Both the position numbers and the translations under genes were made by a program. From Lishizhenia tianjinensis (lineage in GTDB: Bacteria; Bacteroidota; Bacteroidia; Flavobacteriales_D; Crocinitomicaceae): a DNA stretch of 64,000 nt. Within the stretch, counting starts at the first letter, position 1, and every line of letters starts with the position of its first letter. The stretch covers positions 42,069-106,068 of the forward strand of contig CAMDLY010000001.1 of assembly GCA_945902115.1 (NCBI GenBank), read 5' to 3'. The notes beneath the pieces were generated by a model, which saw only the letters and a list, made by a program, of their open reading frames with translations, did not search any database and was not told where the DNA came from. Positions 52,101 through 60,664 of the stretch are shown here, piece by piece.

Positions 52101-52521
52101 TTGAGAGGTCTCTATCAAAACTTGTTGCGTCCACAACTAACTGATCATTTTCAGCCCATCGCCTCGCTGTTTCTTTAATCACCGCAAATCCTTCTGGCAA
52201 TATTTCCAACAGAGAAGACTCTATCTGCTCGTCTATTCTCTTTTCAAGTTTTTCTATGGCTTCGAATAAGGTATTTTTTTCTTCCAATGGAGTATCAAAA
52301 TCAGCCGCTCTATCTTGTAAAGCTGATAATTCATCTTCCAATTCTTGCCTATCATTTCTTAATTTTTCTTGAAACTCGAGCGTCTTCAAACGTAGTTCAT
52401 TATCCGATAGACGCGCAATACTCTGCTGTGCATCAAGTACTTTTTCAGCATATGGCCAGTACTCTTTTTTATCTTTAGTGCTTTTATCACCGAAAAGCTT
52501 TTTTAAAATATCTCCAATCAT
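49174..52521 (-). CDS. secA: Protein translocase subunit SecA
   Basis: ATPase motor of Sec secretion. The 1115-aa length is typical of Bacteroidota SecA, which carries insertions compared with the 901-aa E. coli protein. Walker A is MQTGEGKTL and Walker B is the DEVDSVLID motif. The [25 protein letters not shown] box matches motifs V-VI. The C-terminal zinc-binding SEC-C tail is [15 protein letters not shown]. The gene opens an operon with DUF2520, kdsC and DUF4249 genes. Confidence 0.98.
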   Translation of the reverse strand: [1115 protein letters not shown]

Positions 52522-52541
52522 CTCCTAAATTTTGAGAAAGC

Positions 52542-52549
52542 CAAAGTTA
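52542..52549 (-). promoter_or_regulatory. -7 box TAACTTTG before secA
   Basis: Perfect TAnnTTTG on the minus strand, 20 nt before the secA ATG. An AGGAG abuts the ATG but is too close to act as a Shine-Dalgarno. Confidence 0.45.
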
Positions 52550-52676
52550 CAATTTTAAGCAAGATAAATCGCAAGAATATCAGCTTTCAATTTAGAAATT
52601 GTCCACTTGAATTTCTGTTAATAAATTATCTCATATCTGACGCGCTGTGTTTTAGTCATACAATGCATAAAGGAAT

Positions 52677-52684
52677 TATCTTTG
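52677..52684 (+). promoter_or_regulatory. -7 box TATCTTTG, leaderless-type, before guaA
   Basis: Perfect TAnnTTTG ending 4 nt before ATG 52689. It diverges from the secA promoter. Confidence 0.55.
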
Positions 52685-52688
52685 CAGT

Positions 52689-54221
52689 ATGCATGAAAGA
52701 ATAATAATTTTAGATTTCGGCTCTCAATATACTCAACTAATTGCGAGAAGAATAAGAGAACTCAATGTATATTGCGAAATCCATCCATGGAATAAAATAC
52801 CATCCATTACAGACAACGTAAAAGGAATTATATTATCCGGTAGCCCTTTTTCTGTTCGTGACGAACAATCTCCGAAACCGAATTTAGATGCTATAAAAGG
52901 TAAACTTCCGTTGTTGGGCATATGTTTTGGCGCTCAATATTTGGCGCATCATTTCGGTGGAGAAGTTATGCCTTCTAATACCAGAGAATACGGTAGGGCT
53001 CATCTAAAATATGTGGACGAATCGTGCACCTTGACAAAAGGTATGTCAACTGGTAGTCAAGTTTGGATGTCACATGGCGATACCATTGAGCGTATTCCCG
53101 AACACTACCAAATTATTGCCAGTACGGAGGATGTTTCTATTGCTGGTTATCATGTAGAGGGCGAGCATACGTATGCAATTCAATTCCACCCCGAAGTCTA
53201 TCATTCCTCGGAAGGGAAAATACTACTACAAAATTTCGTTTATACTATTTCAGGCTGTTCCGGTGACTGGACCCCGAATTCATTTGTGGAGGAAACGACC
53301 AGTAAGTTGAGAGAACAACTTGGAGAAGATAAAGTAATACTTGGGTTATCAGGCGGAGTTGATTCTTCCGTGGCAGCTGTTCTGCTACACAAAGCAATAG
53401 GTTCAAACTTGCATTGTATTTTTGTAGATAATGGCTTGTTACGAAAAAATGAATTTGAATCTGTACTTGAATCATACAAAGGTATAGGGTTGAATGTCAA
53501 AGGAATAGATTCATCCGAAAAATTCTACGAGGCCTTAAAAAATGAGACCGACCCCGAGCGTAAGCGCAAAGCTATAGGCAGAGTTTTTGTAGAGGTTTTC
53601 GATGAAGAATCAAAAAAAGTGGAAGGAGCGAAATGGCTTGGGCAAGGAACTATTTATCCAGATGTTATAGAGTCAGTCTCTGCTACTGGAGGGCCTTCTC
53701 AAACCATAAAATCGCATCACAATGTTGGCGGATTACCAGATTACATGAAATTGCAAGTGGTGGAACCTCTTCGATTACTATTTAAAGACGAGGTAAGGCG
53801 TATAGGAAAAAGTTTAGAAATTGATCAACGAATTTTGGGTAGACACCCGTTTCCCGGACCTGGATTAGGAATTCGAATACTTGGAGAGGTAACCAAGGAA
53901 AAGGTACGTATTTTGCAAGAGGTAGATGCAATTTTTATTGATAGTTTGAAAGAGGATGGATTGTATGATGATGTTTGGCAAGCAGGAGCGATATTTCTCC
54001 CCATACAATCTGTTGGTGTTATGGGAGATGAACGAACGTACGAAAATGCTGTGGCTCTTCGGGCAGTTACCTCAACAGACGGGATGACTGCAGATTGGTG
54101 CCATTTACCCTATACGTTTCTTGCAAAAGTCTCGAATAAAATTATTAACCAAGTGAAAGGTATAAATAGAGTTACTTATGATATTAGTTCAAAACCTCCG
54201 GCTACTATTGAATGGGAATAA
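52689..54221 (+). CDS. guaA: GMP synthase (glutamine-hydrolysing)
   Basis: Converts XMP to GMP using glutamine amide nitrogen. The 510-aa protein has an N-terminal class I amidotransferase domain with the nucleophile cysteine in [11 protein letters not shown] and the later HPEVYHS histidine. It also has the ATP-pyrophosphatase domain with [10 protein letters not shown] and the C-terminal dimerisation domain. A TATCTTTG box lies 4 nt upstream of the ATG. The next gene starts 1 nt after the stop. Confidence 0.97.
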   Translation: MHERIIILDFGSQYTQLIARRIRELNVYCEIHPWNKIPSITDNVKGIILSGSPFSVRDEQSPKPNLDAIKGKLPLLGICFGAQYLAHHFGGEVMPSNTREYGRAHLKYVDESCTLTKGMSTGSQVWMSHGDTIERIPEHYQIIASTEDVSIAGYHVEGEHTYAIQFHPEVYHSSEGKILLQNFVYTISGCSGDWTPNSFVEETTSKLREQLGEDKVILGLSGGVDSSVAAVLLHKAIGSNLHCIFVDNGLLRKNEFESVLESYKGIGLNVKGIDSSEKFYEALKNETDPERKRKAIGRVFVEVFDEESKKVEGAKWLGQGTIYPDVIESVSATGGPSQTIKSHHNVGGLPDYMKLQVVEPLRLLFKDEVRRIGKSLEIDQRILGRHPFPGPGLGIRILGEVTKEKVRILQEVDAIFIDSLKEDGLYDDVWQAGAIFLPIQSVGVMGDERTYENAVALRAVTSTDGMTADWCHLPYTFLAKVSNKIINQVKGINRVTYDISSKPPATIEWE

Positions 54222-54222
54222 T

Positions 54223-55941
54223 TTGATAATCAAAATATTAACATCATTAATTTTAATTTTTAATTTAAGTTATTCGTCAGCACAATATGTTGAAGTTTTA
54301 AAAAAAGAGAATGGTGTTTTCTACATTCATACCGTTGTAGAAGGAAATACAATTTATGGCATTCAAGGTCGATACGGTTGTGATGCAGAGGAGTTACTAA
54401 AGGCTAACCCGGGTATTGAAAGGGGACTAGTAAATGGAACCGTTGTGTTTGTACCTGTGAAAAGGAGTACTGTTTCTCATACTGTTCAAAAACAAGAAAC
54501 TTTATTTGGACTCAGCAAATTGTATGATGTATCCGTAGATTCTATAATCAATCAAAATCCTAGTGCTGAAAATGGATTAAAAATTGACCAAAAACTCACC
54601 ATTAGAAATGCAGTTCCTCGTAAGTCCATTTCCGAAATAACCAATACGGAGCCACAACCCATTGTTGATCAACAGGAAGTAATACCTCCCTCGTTTACAG
54701 ACACTATTATAGAGTACACCGTGCTTCCCCAAGAAACTATGTATACCATTGCCAAAAGGTTTATGATTCCCGTGCAACGGATCTTAGATTTAAATCAACT
54801 GTCATCCTCAAAAGTAGCCATAGGACAAAAAGTAAAAGTTCCCATCAAAAAAGAAAATCTACTTCCAATTGCAACTCGAACACCAGATAAAACCAACCCT
54901 TCCGTTAATCCCTTTAAATCATGGGGTGAAAAACTTCCGAAAGCGCCAACAATTGCCATTCTCTTACCTCTCAATCTAGATAGTGTCCCGGAAATAAACA
55001 AGAACATAAGCAATTATGGGATTGATTACTACATCGGAATTCAAATGGCTCTTGATAGTCTTGAGAAATATGGCTTTACAGCAAAAGTTAAGGTTATTGA
55101 TTACATTCAAAAAGGGAAGGGTTTAATCAGTATACTTAACGCTGAAAAACTATCTACCTATGATCTTATTTTTGCTCCCTTCGATAAAAAAGAAGCTGAA
55201 ATATTGCATTCTTGGTCTTTAGGTAAAGATATTCACATCGTATATGCAACAGCAATTTCGCCCTCTATTGTAAAGAACAATCCACTGGCTCTCACCTACT
55301 CCACCACTAACGAACAATTAATCATTGGAATGGCTAAGTACCTGCGGCAAACCAGTGGCCGTGTGGTGCTGATCAAAAATGAGAAATCTGATGAATTATG
55401 GATGCAAAATACCTTTTCTTCGGCATTTAGGATGGGAAGTCAAGATAGTGATTTTCAACTTATCGAGGCAACATGGAAAAATTATAAGCAATTTGAACAA
55501 ATTGGTGGGGAAATATATTTCGTCTATTTATCAAATGAAAAGGAAAAAGTAATTACTCTTTTATCGCAATATCAACTTTCTGAAAATTTCCACCTAGTAG
55601 GGTTGAAAGAATGGACTGAATGGAAGGAAGTAAATTCGACAGTGAATAATAAATTTAAATTCCAATATGCTGCTCCAAATCAATTTGATTACGAGGATGA
55701 AAATATTAAGGTGTTTCACAGAAAATTTAGAAATGCAAAACAAGCAGATTTAAATAAAACAATATGCCTCGGATATGATGTTACACGTAATGTTCTTCAA
55801 TTCATTCAGGAAAAAACCGCTCAACAAGGCATCATTTCAAGTTTATACCCTGTTTTGAAAAACGATACAGACGGATATGAAAATACAGCCACCGTACCCG
55901 TTATTTTTGAGTATTTCAAATCTAGAAATCTAATCAAATGA
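54223..55941 (+). CDS. Exported triple-LysM protein with a periplasmic-binding-protein-like C-terminal domain
   Basis: A 572-aa periplasmic protein. The signal peptide (MIIKILTSLILIFNLSYSSA) begins at TTG 54223, directly after the guaA stop. The alternative ATG 54178 would add a non-signal extension inside guaA. Three LysM domains follow (starting VEGNTIYGIQ, QKQETLFGLS, LPQETMYTIA), which bind peptidoglycan. The C-terminal half (about 260-572) resembles a type 1 periplasmic binding domain (ILLPLNLDSVPE; YGIDYYIGIQMALDSLE). The overall plan is reminiscent of LpoA-type regulators of cell-wall synthases, though this is an analogy only. It overlaps hemF by 4 nt. Confidence 0.8.
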   Translation: MIIKILTSLILIFNLSYSSAQYVEVLKKENGVFYIHTVVEGNTIYGIQGRYGCDAEELLKANPGIERGLVNGTVVFVPVKRSTVSHTVQKQETLFGLSKLYDVSVDSIINQNPSAENGLKIDQKLTIRNAVPRKSISEITNTEPQPIVDQQEVIPPSFTDTIIEYTVLPQETMYTIAKRFMIPVQRILDLNQLSSSKVAIGQKVKVPIKKENLLPIATRTPDKTNPSVNPFKSWGEKLPKAPTIAILLPLNLDSVPEINKNISNYGIDYYIGIQMALDSLEKYGFTAKVKVIDYIQKGKGLISILNAEKLSTYDLIFAPFDKKEAEILHSWSLGKDIHIVYATAISPSIVKNNPLALTYSTTNEQLIIGMAKYLRQTSGRVVLIKNEKSDELWMQNTFSSAFRMGSQDSDFQLIEATWKNYKQFEQIGGEIYFVYLSNEKEKVITLLSQYQLSENFHLVGLKEWTEWKEVNSTVNNKFKFQYAAPNQFDYEDENIKVFHRKFRNAKQADLNKTICLGYDVTRNVLQFIQEKTAQQGIISSLYPVLKNDTDGYENTATVPVIFEYFKSRNLIK

Positions 55942-56834
55942 ATTCAGCAGAGATAGCATCACTGTATAGGAAATTGCAATTAACTATCACAGAGCAGCTA
56001 GAAAAAGTTGATGGGGAAGCTAAATTCAAAGAAGACACTTGGCAACGTGAAGAGGGAGGTGGCGGACATACACGCGTAATAAATTCGGGTGCCATTCTTG
56101 AAAAAGGCGGCGTAGCATTTTCCTCCGTTCATGGAGAAGTCAGCGAAGCCATGAAACAACAACTGCAAATGGAGGGCAATTCCTTTTTTGCGACGGGAGT
56201 ATCCATAGTATTGCATCCTAAACACCCTAGACATCCTATCATGCATATGAATGTGCGCTATTTCGAATTAGATACAGGAGAGTATTGGTTTGGTGGAGGG
56301 ATTGACATGACCCCGCATTACGTGAGCACAAGGGATGCCATTCGCTTTCACAACTCATTGAAAAGGGTTTGCGATAATTTTAACCCATTATTTTATACCG
56401 AATTTAAACCTTGGGCAGATCGCTACTTTTTACTACCTCATAGAGGAGAAACACGTGGTGTAGGCGGTATTTTCTACGATCACCGCAACGAGGACAATAC
56501 AGGCTTGCGTAAGGAAGAATTATTAGCCTTCAGCATACAACTTGGTGAATTATTCCCTGTGTTATATGGCGAACAAGTTTCCGACAGAAGCTTATTACCA
56601 CCAAATATTGAAGAATTGCAGTGGCAAGCTCTGCGAAGAGGCCGTTACGTAGAATTTAATTTATTACATGATAAAGGAACGAAGTTTGGAATTTACTCAG
56701 GAGGACGCACGGAATCTATTCTCATGAGTATGCCACCTCAGGCGAATTGGGAATACGATTATACCCCGACTTCTGGAAGTGAAGAGGAAGAAACGCTCAA
56801 CTTGTTAAAATCACCAACAAATTGGATTATATAA
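55938..56834 (+). CDS. hemF: Oxygen-dependent coproporphyrinogen III oxidase
   Basis: Haem biosynthesis: oxidative decarboxylation of coproporphyrinogen III. The 298-aa protein has the family's GGGGHTRVINSGAILEKGGV, VRYFELDTGEYWFGGGIDMTP, HRGETRGVGGIFYD and the YVEFNLLHDKGT stretch. All expected blocks are present. It overlaps both neighbours (4 nt upstream, 13 nt downstream), so it sits in the guaA operon. Confidence 0.97.
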   Translation: MNSAEIASLYRKLQLTITEQLEKVDGEAKFKEDTWQREEGGGGHTRVINSGAILEKGGVAFSSVHGEVSEAMKQQLQMEGNSFFATGVSIVLHPKHPRHPIMHMNVRYFELDTGEYWFGGGIDMTPHYVSTRDAIRFHNSLKRVCDNFNPLFYTEFKPWADRYFLLPHRGETRGVGGIFYDHRNEDNTGLRKEELLAFSIQLGELFPVLYGEQVSDRSLLPPNIEELQWQALRRGRYVEFNLLHDKGTKFGIYSGGRTESILMSMPPQANWEYDYTPTSGSEEEETLNLLKSPTNWII

Positions 56835-57307
56835 TTCGCACCGTTAGAGCAAATGATAATAGGCAATTAGCAATTATTATTCGTTCTTGTTTTTATGACT
56901 TCGCTGCCCCTACTATAGGTACAGTTTTCGAAGACCCCACTACTGATGAATTATTTGAGTTATTTCAACAAGAAAAATCTGTGCTCTTTGTTGCCGAGAT
57001 ACAAGGCATTCCCGTTGGATGTTGCGGTTTATTTCCTACTGTTGGATTATCAGAAAATTGTGTAGAATTGGTTAAGTTTTACTTGATGAAGGAATACCGA
57101 GATCAAGGAATCGGTAAAGAATTGTTCAACACTTGTATGGAACAAGCAAAACAGTTCGGATTTAAGCAAGTCTATATTGAAAGCTTACCAGAATTCGCAT
57201 CCGCTGTTCGAATTTACGATTATCATGGGTTTACCCAACTCCAAGAACCTTTGGGGAATAGTGGTCATACAGGGTGTAAACTATGGATGATTAAAGAATT
57301 AAATTGA
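56822..57307 (+). CDS. GNAT family N-acetyltransferase
   Basis: A 161-aa acetyltransferase. The central acetyl-CoA-binding motif VELVKFYLMKEYRDQGIGKEL carries the R/Q-x-x-G-x-G pattern. Earlier VLFVAEIQGIPVGCCG and later IYDYHGFTQL are the surrounding GNAT strands. Only TTG 56822 fits as a start, inside the last 13 nt of hemF, so initiation is weak and coupled. Substrate unknown (small molecule or protein N-terminus). Confidence 0.85.
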   Translation: MDYIIRTVRANDNRQLAIIIRSCFYDFAAPTIGTVFEDPTTDELFELFQQEKSVLFVAEIQGIPVGCCGLFPTVGLSENCVELVKFYLMKEYRDQGIGKELFNTCMEQAKQFGFKQVYIESLPEFASAVRIYDYHGFTQLQEPLGNSGHTGCKLWMIKELN

Positions 57308-57351
57308 ATTAAAACAAGGTCTTTTTTTAATTACTTTTAACGAAAAAAATT

Positions 57352-58149
57352 ATGCACAATAATTTGAAAGTCAGTTACCTCAAAATAGTTTTTCTGTTAA
57401 GTTTTTTAACGTTTGATCTAAGTCCTTTTCATGCACAAATAAACAATCCTTTGGAGGGGCTAAAAATAGCCGGACCAGGTGATATACCAGCGGGAACACC
57501 TTTGATGCTTGACCCCATGTCAATGCCTATGTACGATGAAAAATTACAAAAAATTGAACCGTCAGACTTCATGACCTTTATGATGTCCAACGAATACATA
57601 CCAGAACCCTATATAGATAGTAAAAAGAATATCAAAGCCTTCGTGTTACGAAAAGCGACCTCTGAGGAAAAGACAATGATTGAAAATATGCAACTTGGTG
57701 GAATGGGAATGAATCAGGAAAAAAGTGTTATGATTGGAAATCCGGCTAATGACTTTAACGTAAACGATTTAAAAGGTAAAAACCACACTTTCTCTGCATT
57801 GAAAGGAAAAGTTATTGTGCTGAATTTTTGGTTTATAGAATGTAAACCTTGTATTATGGAAATGCCAGACTTAAATACATTGGTAGAGGAAAACAATGGA
57901 AAAGATGTAGTTTTTATAGCATTAGCTTTGAACCCCAAAAAAGCAATTAAAAAATTCCTTAAGAAAACTGAATTTAATTTTCGTGTTGTAGCTGACGGGC
58001 AAACTACTGCAGATTCATACGGAGTTAAAAGCTTTCCTACGAATGTAATCATCGACCAAAACGGCATAATTCAATATGTAAGTGTTGGTGTTGGACCGAA
58101 CAATAAGGAGAATCTTCAAAAGACAATAAAAGAATTGTTGATAGAGTAA
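57352..58149 (+). CDS. TlpA-like thioredoxin-fold protein
   Basis: A 265-aa exported redox protein. The N-terminal hydrophobic segment (LKIVFLLSFLTF) is a signal peptide or anchor. The AhpC/TSA-like redoxin domain starts near residue 128 and carries C164-K-P-C167 (WFIECKPCIM). A PTNVIIDQNG strand follows, with the cis-proline of the thioredoxin fold. The first 120 residues are a variable region. Probable role: disulfide reduction in the periplasm, for example of c-type cytochrome apoproteins or secreted proteins. No cytochrome genes lie nearby. Confidence 0.85.
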   Translation: MHNNLKVSYLKIVFLLSFLTFDLSPFHAQINNPLEGLKIAGPGDIPAGTPLMLDPMSMPMYDEKLQKIEPSDFMTFMMSNEYIPEPYIDSKKNIKAFVLRKATSEEKTMIENMQLGGMGMNQEKSVMIGNPANDFNVNDLKGKNHTFSALKGKVIVLNFWFIECKPCIMEMPDLNTLVEENNGKDVVFIALALNPKKAIKKFLKKTEFNFRVVADGQTTADSYGVKSFPTNVIIDQNGIIQYVSVGVGPNNKENLQKTIKELLIE

Positions 58150-58202
58150 ACTATTTTTTAAGGGGCTCATTAAGAATTATTGATAATTCCATGATTTCTT
58201 CC

Positions 58203-59507
58203 CTAATGATTTACCATTATTTTGCGAAATAAGGTGGACGAAAAAAGAAGATTATACATGCCATTTTCGATATCACGAACATCTATTAGGAAATTTTCTT
58301 CTGTAATTTTTCCTTCCTTAACTACTTTTCCTAGCTGATTGATAATTTTATAGCCTTGACCAATTAATTCAGCTGAAATGGAAACGTTGAAAATATCAGC
58401 AGTTGGGTTCGGGTAGAGTTGAATGTGCTCTGAAGTTAAACTTACATCAGTAATTGATGTGGAACAATTCAACTCATTCACGTAATTCCAAATTAGTTCA
58501 TTCAATAAAAAGGGTACCAAATTACCTGTCGGATCATCACCCATACGCAGCCACACCAGATTCTCGCTAGGCACGATATTTAAAAACTGTCCGCCTTTTC
58601 CAATAGCAGAAAACATATCTGCAGGTGCATTTGGACAGAGAAATCCGGGAATTATATTTTGCCATGTCGGCACCATGAAAGATTGCTTTCCATTCAACCA
58701 CCATAAATACCCATACGATTTGTTCAAGTTTTGAGAGGTATTGACCATCTCATTAAAATACGCTGTATCTGTCATAATTTGGTTGCCGTTCCAGTTACCT
58801 TTATTTAAAATTAAAGAACCAAAACGCGCCATGCTTCTGGCGTTACTCACAAAAACATTGTTGTAACCTACTGAAAAAAATCCACCCGTCATCCCAATTG
58901 GATTTTTCAATTTTTGCGTGGTGTAATTGTTCAAGGTAAGTCCGGTAGCATTTTCTATAACGCCATCCAAAAGCGTGTACGGTCCATTGTGATATGCCCA
59001 GCGCGTTCCGGGATCAGCCAAATAATTCAAACACGTATCAAGAGTACAAGAGTTATCTGGAACGCCATCATCCAAGCCGGAAGTCATCGTAAGTTGATTC
59101 CAAATAGTGATACGTTCCTCTTGCTGAGGGGTGCTATTGGTCCAACCTTGTCCGAGGTAGCTAGATGTGGTGTCTGTTATCGACAAAAATCCTTCTTGCT
59201 GCGCAATTCCCGTCATGAAAGCGGTAATCGTTTTTCCAGCAGATGCCCATTGCCAAGGTGAAGTTGCGGTATGCGTTCCAAAATACTTTTCTAAAACTAT
59301 TTTCCCGTCTTTTAATAAAATGAATGCTTTTGAATTGTTTTGTTCCAAGAAATTATACAAACTGTCAATTTTTGGTTGGCAATACCCCAACGCTTGAGGC
59401 GAAATTGTATCCCACGTATTTCCAATCAAAGGAGGAAAGTAAATATTCTGGGCGCGGGTGTTGATCATTGAAGTAAAACAAAAAGTTATAAAAAATAAAA
59501 ATTTCAT
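58203..59507 (-). CDS. Secreted serine hydrolase (beta-lactamase/class C family) with T9SS sorting domain
   Basis: A 434-aa secreted protein. It has a signal peptide (MKFLFFITFCFTSMINTRA) and a penicillin-binding/beta-lactamase fold. The catalytic S89-x-x-K92 is in WASAGKTITA and the Tyr-x-Asn box in YHNGPY. The last 80 residues are a type IX secretion C-terminal sorting domain (LYPNPTADIFNV ... RKIMVNH). It is expected to be exported by T9SS and anchored or released at the cell surface. Substrate (esterase, peptidase or beta-lactamase) is not determined. Confidence 0.88.
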   Translation of the reverse strand: MKFLFFITFCFTSMINTRAQNIYFPPLIGNTWDTISPQALGYCQPKIDSLYNFLEQNNSKAFILLKDGKIVLEKYFGTHTATSPWQWASAGKTITAFMTGIAQQEGFLSITDTTSSYLGQGWTNSTPQQEERITIWNQLTMTSGLDDGVPDNSCTLDTCLNYLADPGTRWAYHNGPYTLLDGVIENATGLTLNNYTTQKLKNPIGMTGGFFSVGYNNVFVSNARSMARFGSLILNKGNWNGNQIMTDTAYFNEMVNTSQNLNKSYGYLWWLNGKQSFMVPTWQNIIPGFLCPNAPADMFSAIGKGGQFLNIVPSENLVWLRMGDDPTGNLVPFLLNELIWNYVNELNCSTSITDVSLTSEHIQLYPNPTADIFNVSISAELIGQGYKIINQLGKVVKEGKITEENFLIDVRDIENGMYNLLFSSTLFRKIMVNH

Positions 59508-59673
59508 GAATCGGTACTTATTTAATTATACAGAAAATTACTCAATATTTTTAAAATGAGGCATTTAACGATTGACTACAAAAAAATACAAAAGGTTAAT
59601 GAAACAATTCGCATACATTTTTTTTATTATCATACAATTCCTCACCTTTATTTCGCTAAAATAATTAATTACT

Positions 59674-60528
59674 ATGAAAAATTTAATCCGTTACGCCGCT
59701 CTAGGTGTTTTATAAACAGGAATATTAATTTCCGCTTGTTCTAAAAATTCAGATTCTGACAATCCCACCCAAAGAATTTCTTCCAGTGGTGTAGTACCTG
59801 TAGTTGTCACAGGTGAAAATAATGGCGGAAATGTAACTTGTGCCGAAGCCGCGAGTAATGCAGGGATACCCGGATATGCTTACACAACTGGAAAACAGGA
59901 CTATCCATTTAGCAGCACTAGTTTCGGAAATGGTGTTTCCGTAACGACTGACGGAACTTATGTCAGTTGGTCCATTACTCCACCTGCTGGGTATTGTGTT
60001 TCAAATGTCGCCGTTATTGTCAAAGGAGGTCCAAATGCCAATGTATACTACTACAATGATGGAGAGAGTTCGGATTCAGGATTGGCAGCCCCAGTGAATG
60101 CAAGTGGTAATCCTGCCGGATTAAGTAATCTAACCATTTGTTATAATTTAATCGCATGTGACCAAGAAGAGTGTGACTGGCAAGAAGAAACAGCTTTTGG
60201 TGGAGGTATAGCTGGAGGTGGAAATGCCTGGTGGTTTGCACTAGATGCTTCTGCAAGTGACACATATCCAATATACGCTGGTCAACAAGCTGTTCCTGGT
60301 GCATCAGTAGTCTATGACGCTGCAACAGATCAGATTACCATTATTTTAGGTGATGAATTGCAACTACAAGATGTTTCTGAGCCCGTCAAGGTCGAAGGAT
60401 ACGACCAATTGCCAGCAGAAAGACCTGCAGCAGGTTTATTTGAATTATACAAAGGAACGAACCTTACTATTCAAGGAAACTCATCGGCTTACTACGTGAT
60501 TCACTTGGATGTTGAGGTCTGCAACTAA
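59674..60528 (+). pseudogene. Lipoprotein gene broken by an in-frame stop in the signal peptide
   Basis: From ATG 59674 the frame reads MKNLIRYAALGVL, a TAA stop (codon 14, 59713-59715), then TGILISACSKNSDSD and about 270 further codons to the stop at 60528. The residues on both sides form one perfect lipoprotein signal peptide with lipobox LISAC, so the gene was intact before a single nonsense change. The mature part contains YPFSSTSFGNGVSVT, PPAGYCVSNVAVIVKGG and later CNL/CDQEECDW cysteines, a secreted-protein composition. No in-frame ATG restores it. The ORF track shows only the 3' end (60082-60528). A sequencing error cannot be excluded. Confidence 0.75.
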
Positions 60529-60554
60529 AAACAAGTAAACATAATTTAAAAGTT

Positions 60555-60586
60555 AAAAAGGGGTCTAAAATAGACCCCTTTTTTTA
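60555..60586 (+). terminator. Rho-independent terminator after the lipoprotein pseudogene
   Basis: AAAAAGGGGTCTA-AAA-TAGACCCCTTTTTTT is a long GC-containing stem with a T-tract, about 27 nt after the stop codon. It shows the gene once had an organised transcription unit. Confidence 0.88.
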
Positions 60587-60664
60587 TTTAAGGATATCCA
60601 CAGAGGATTACTTATCAAAGAAAGATTACAGCAATATAATGTCTTAAGTGAATGAAATAATTGT

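Noticed and set aside
52522-52526. AGGAG before the secA ATG as a Shine-Dalgarno
   Set aside because: It touches the ATG directly, so the spacing is impossible for anti-SD pairing; likely chance.
59556-59744. 62-aa plus ORF before the lipoprotein pseudogene
   Set aside because: Its composition (HFFYYHTIPHLYF, RSRCFINRNINF) is not protein-like and it overlaps the true frame of the pseudogene's signal peptide.
60020-60325. 101-aa minus ORF opposite the pseudogene
   Set aside because: His/Leu/Gln-rich shadow of the Gly/Asn-rich sense frame; no signature.
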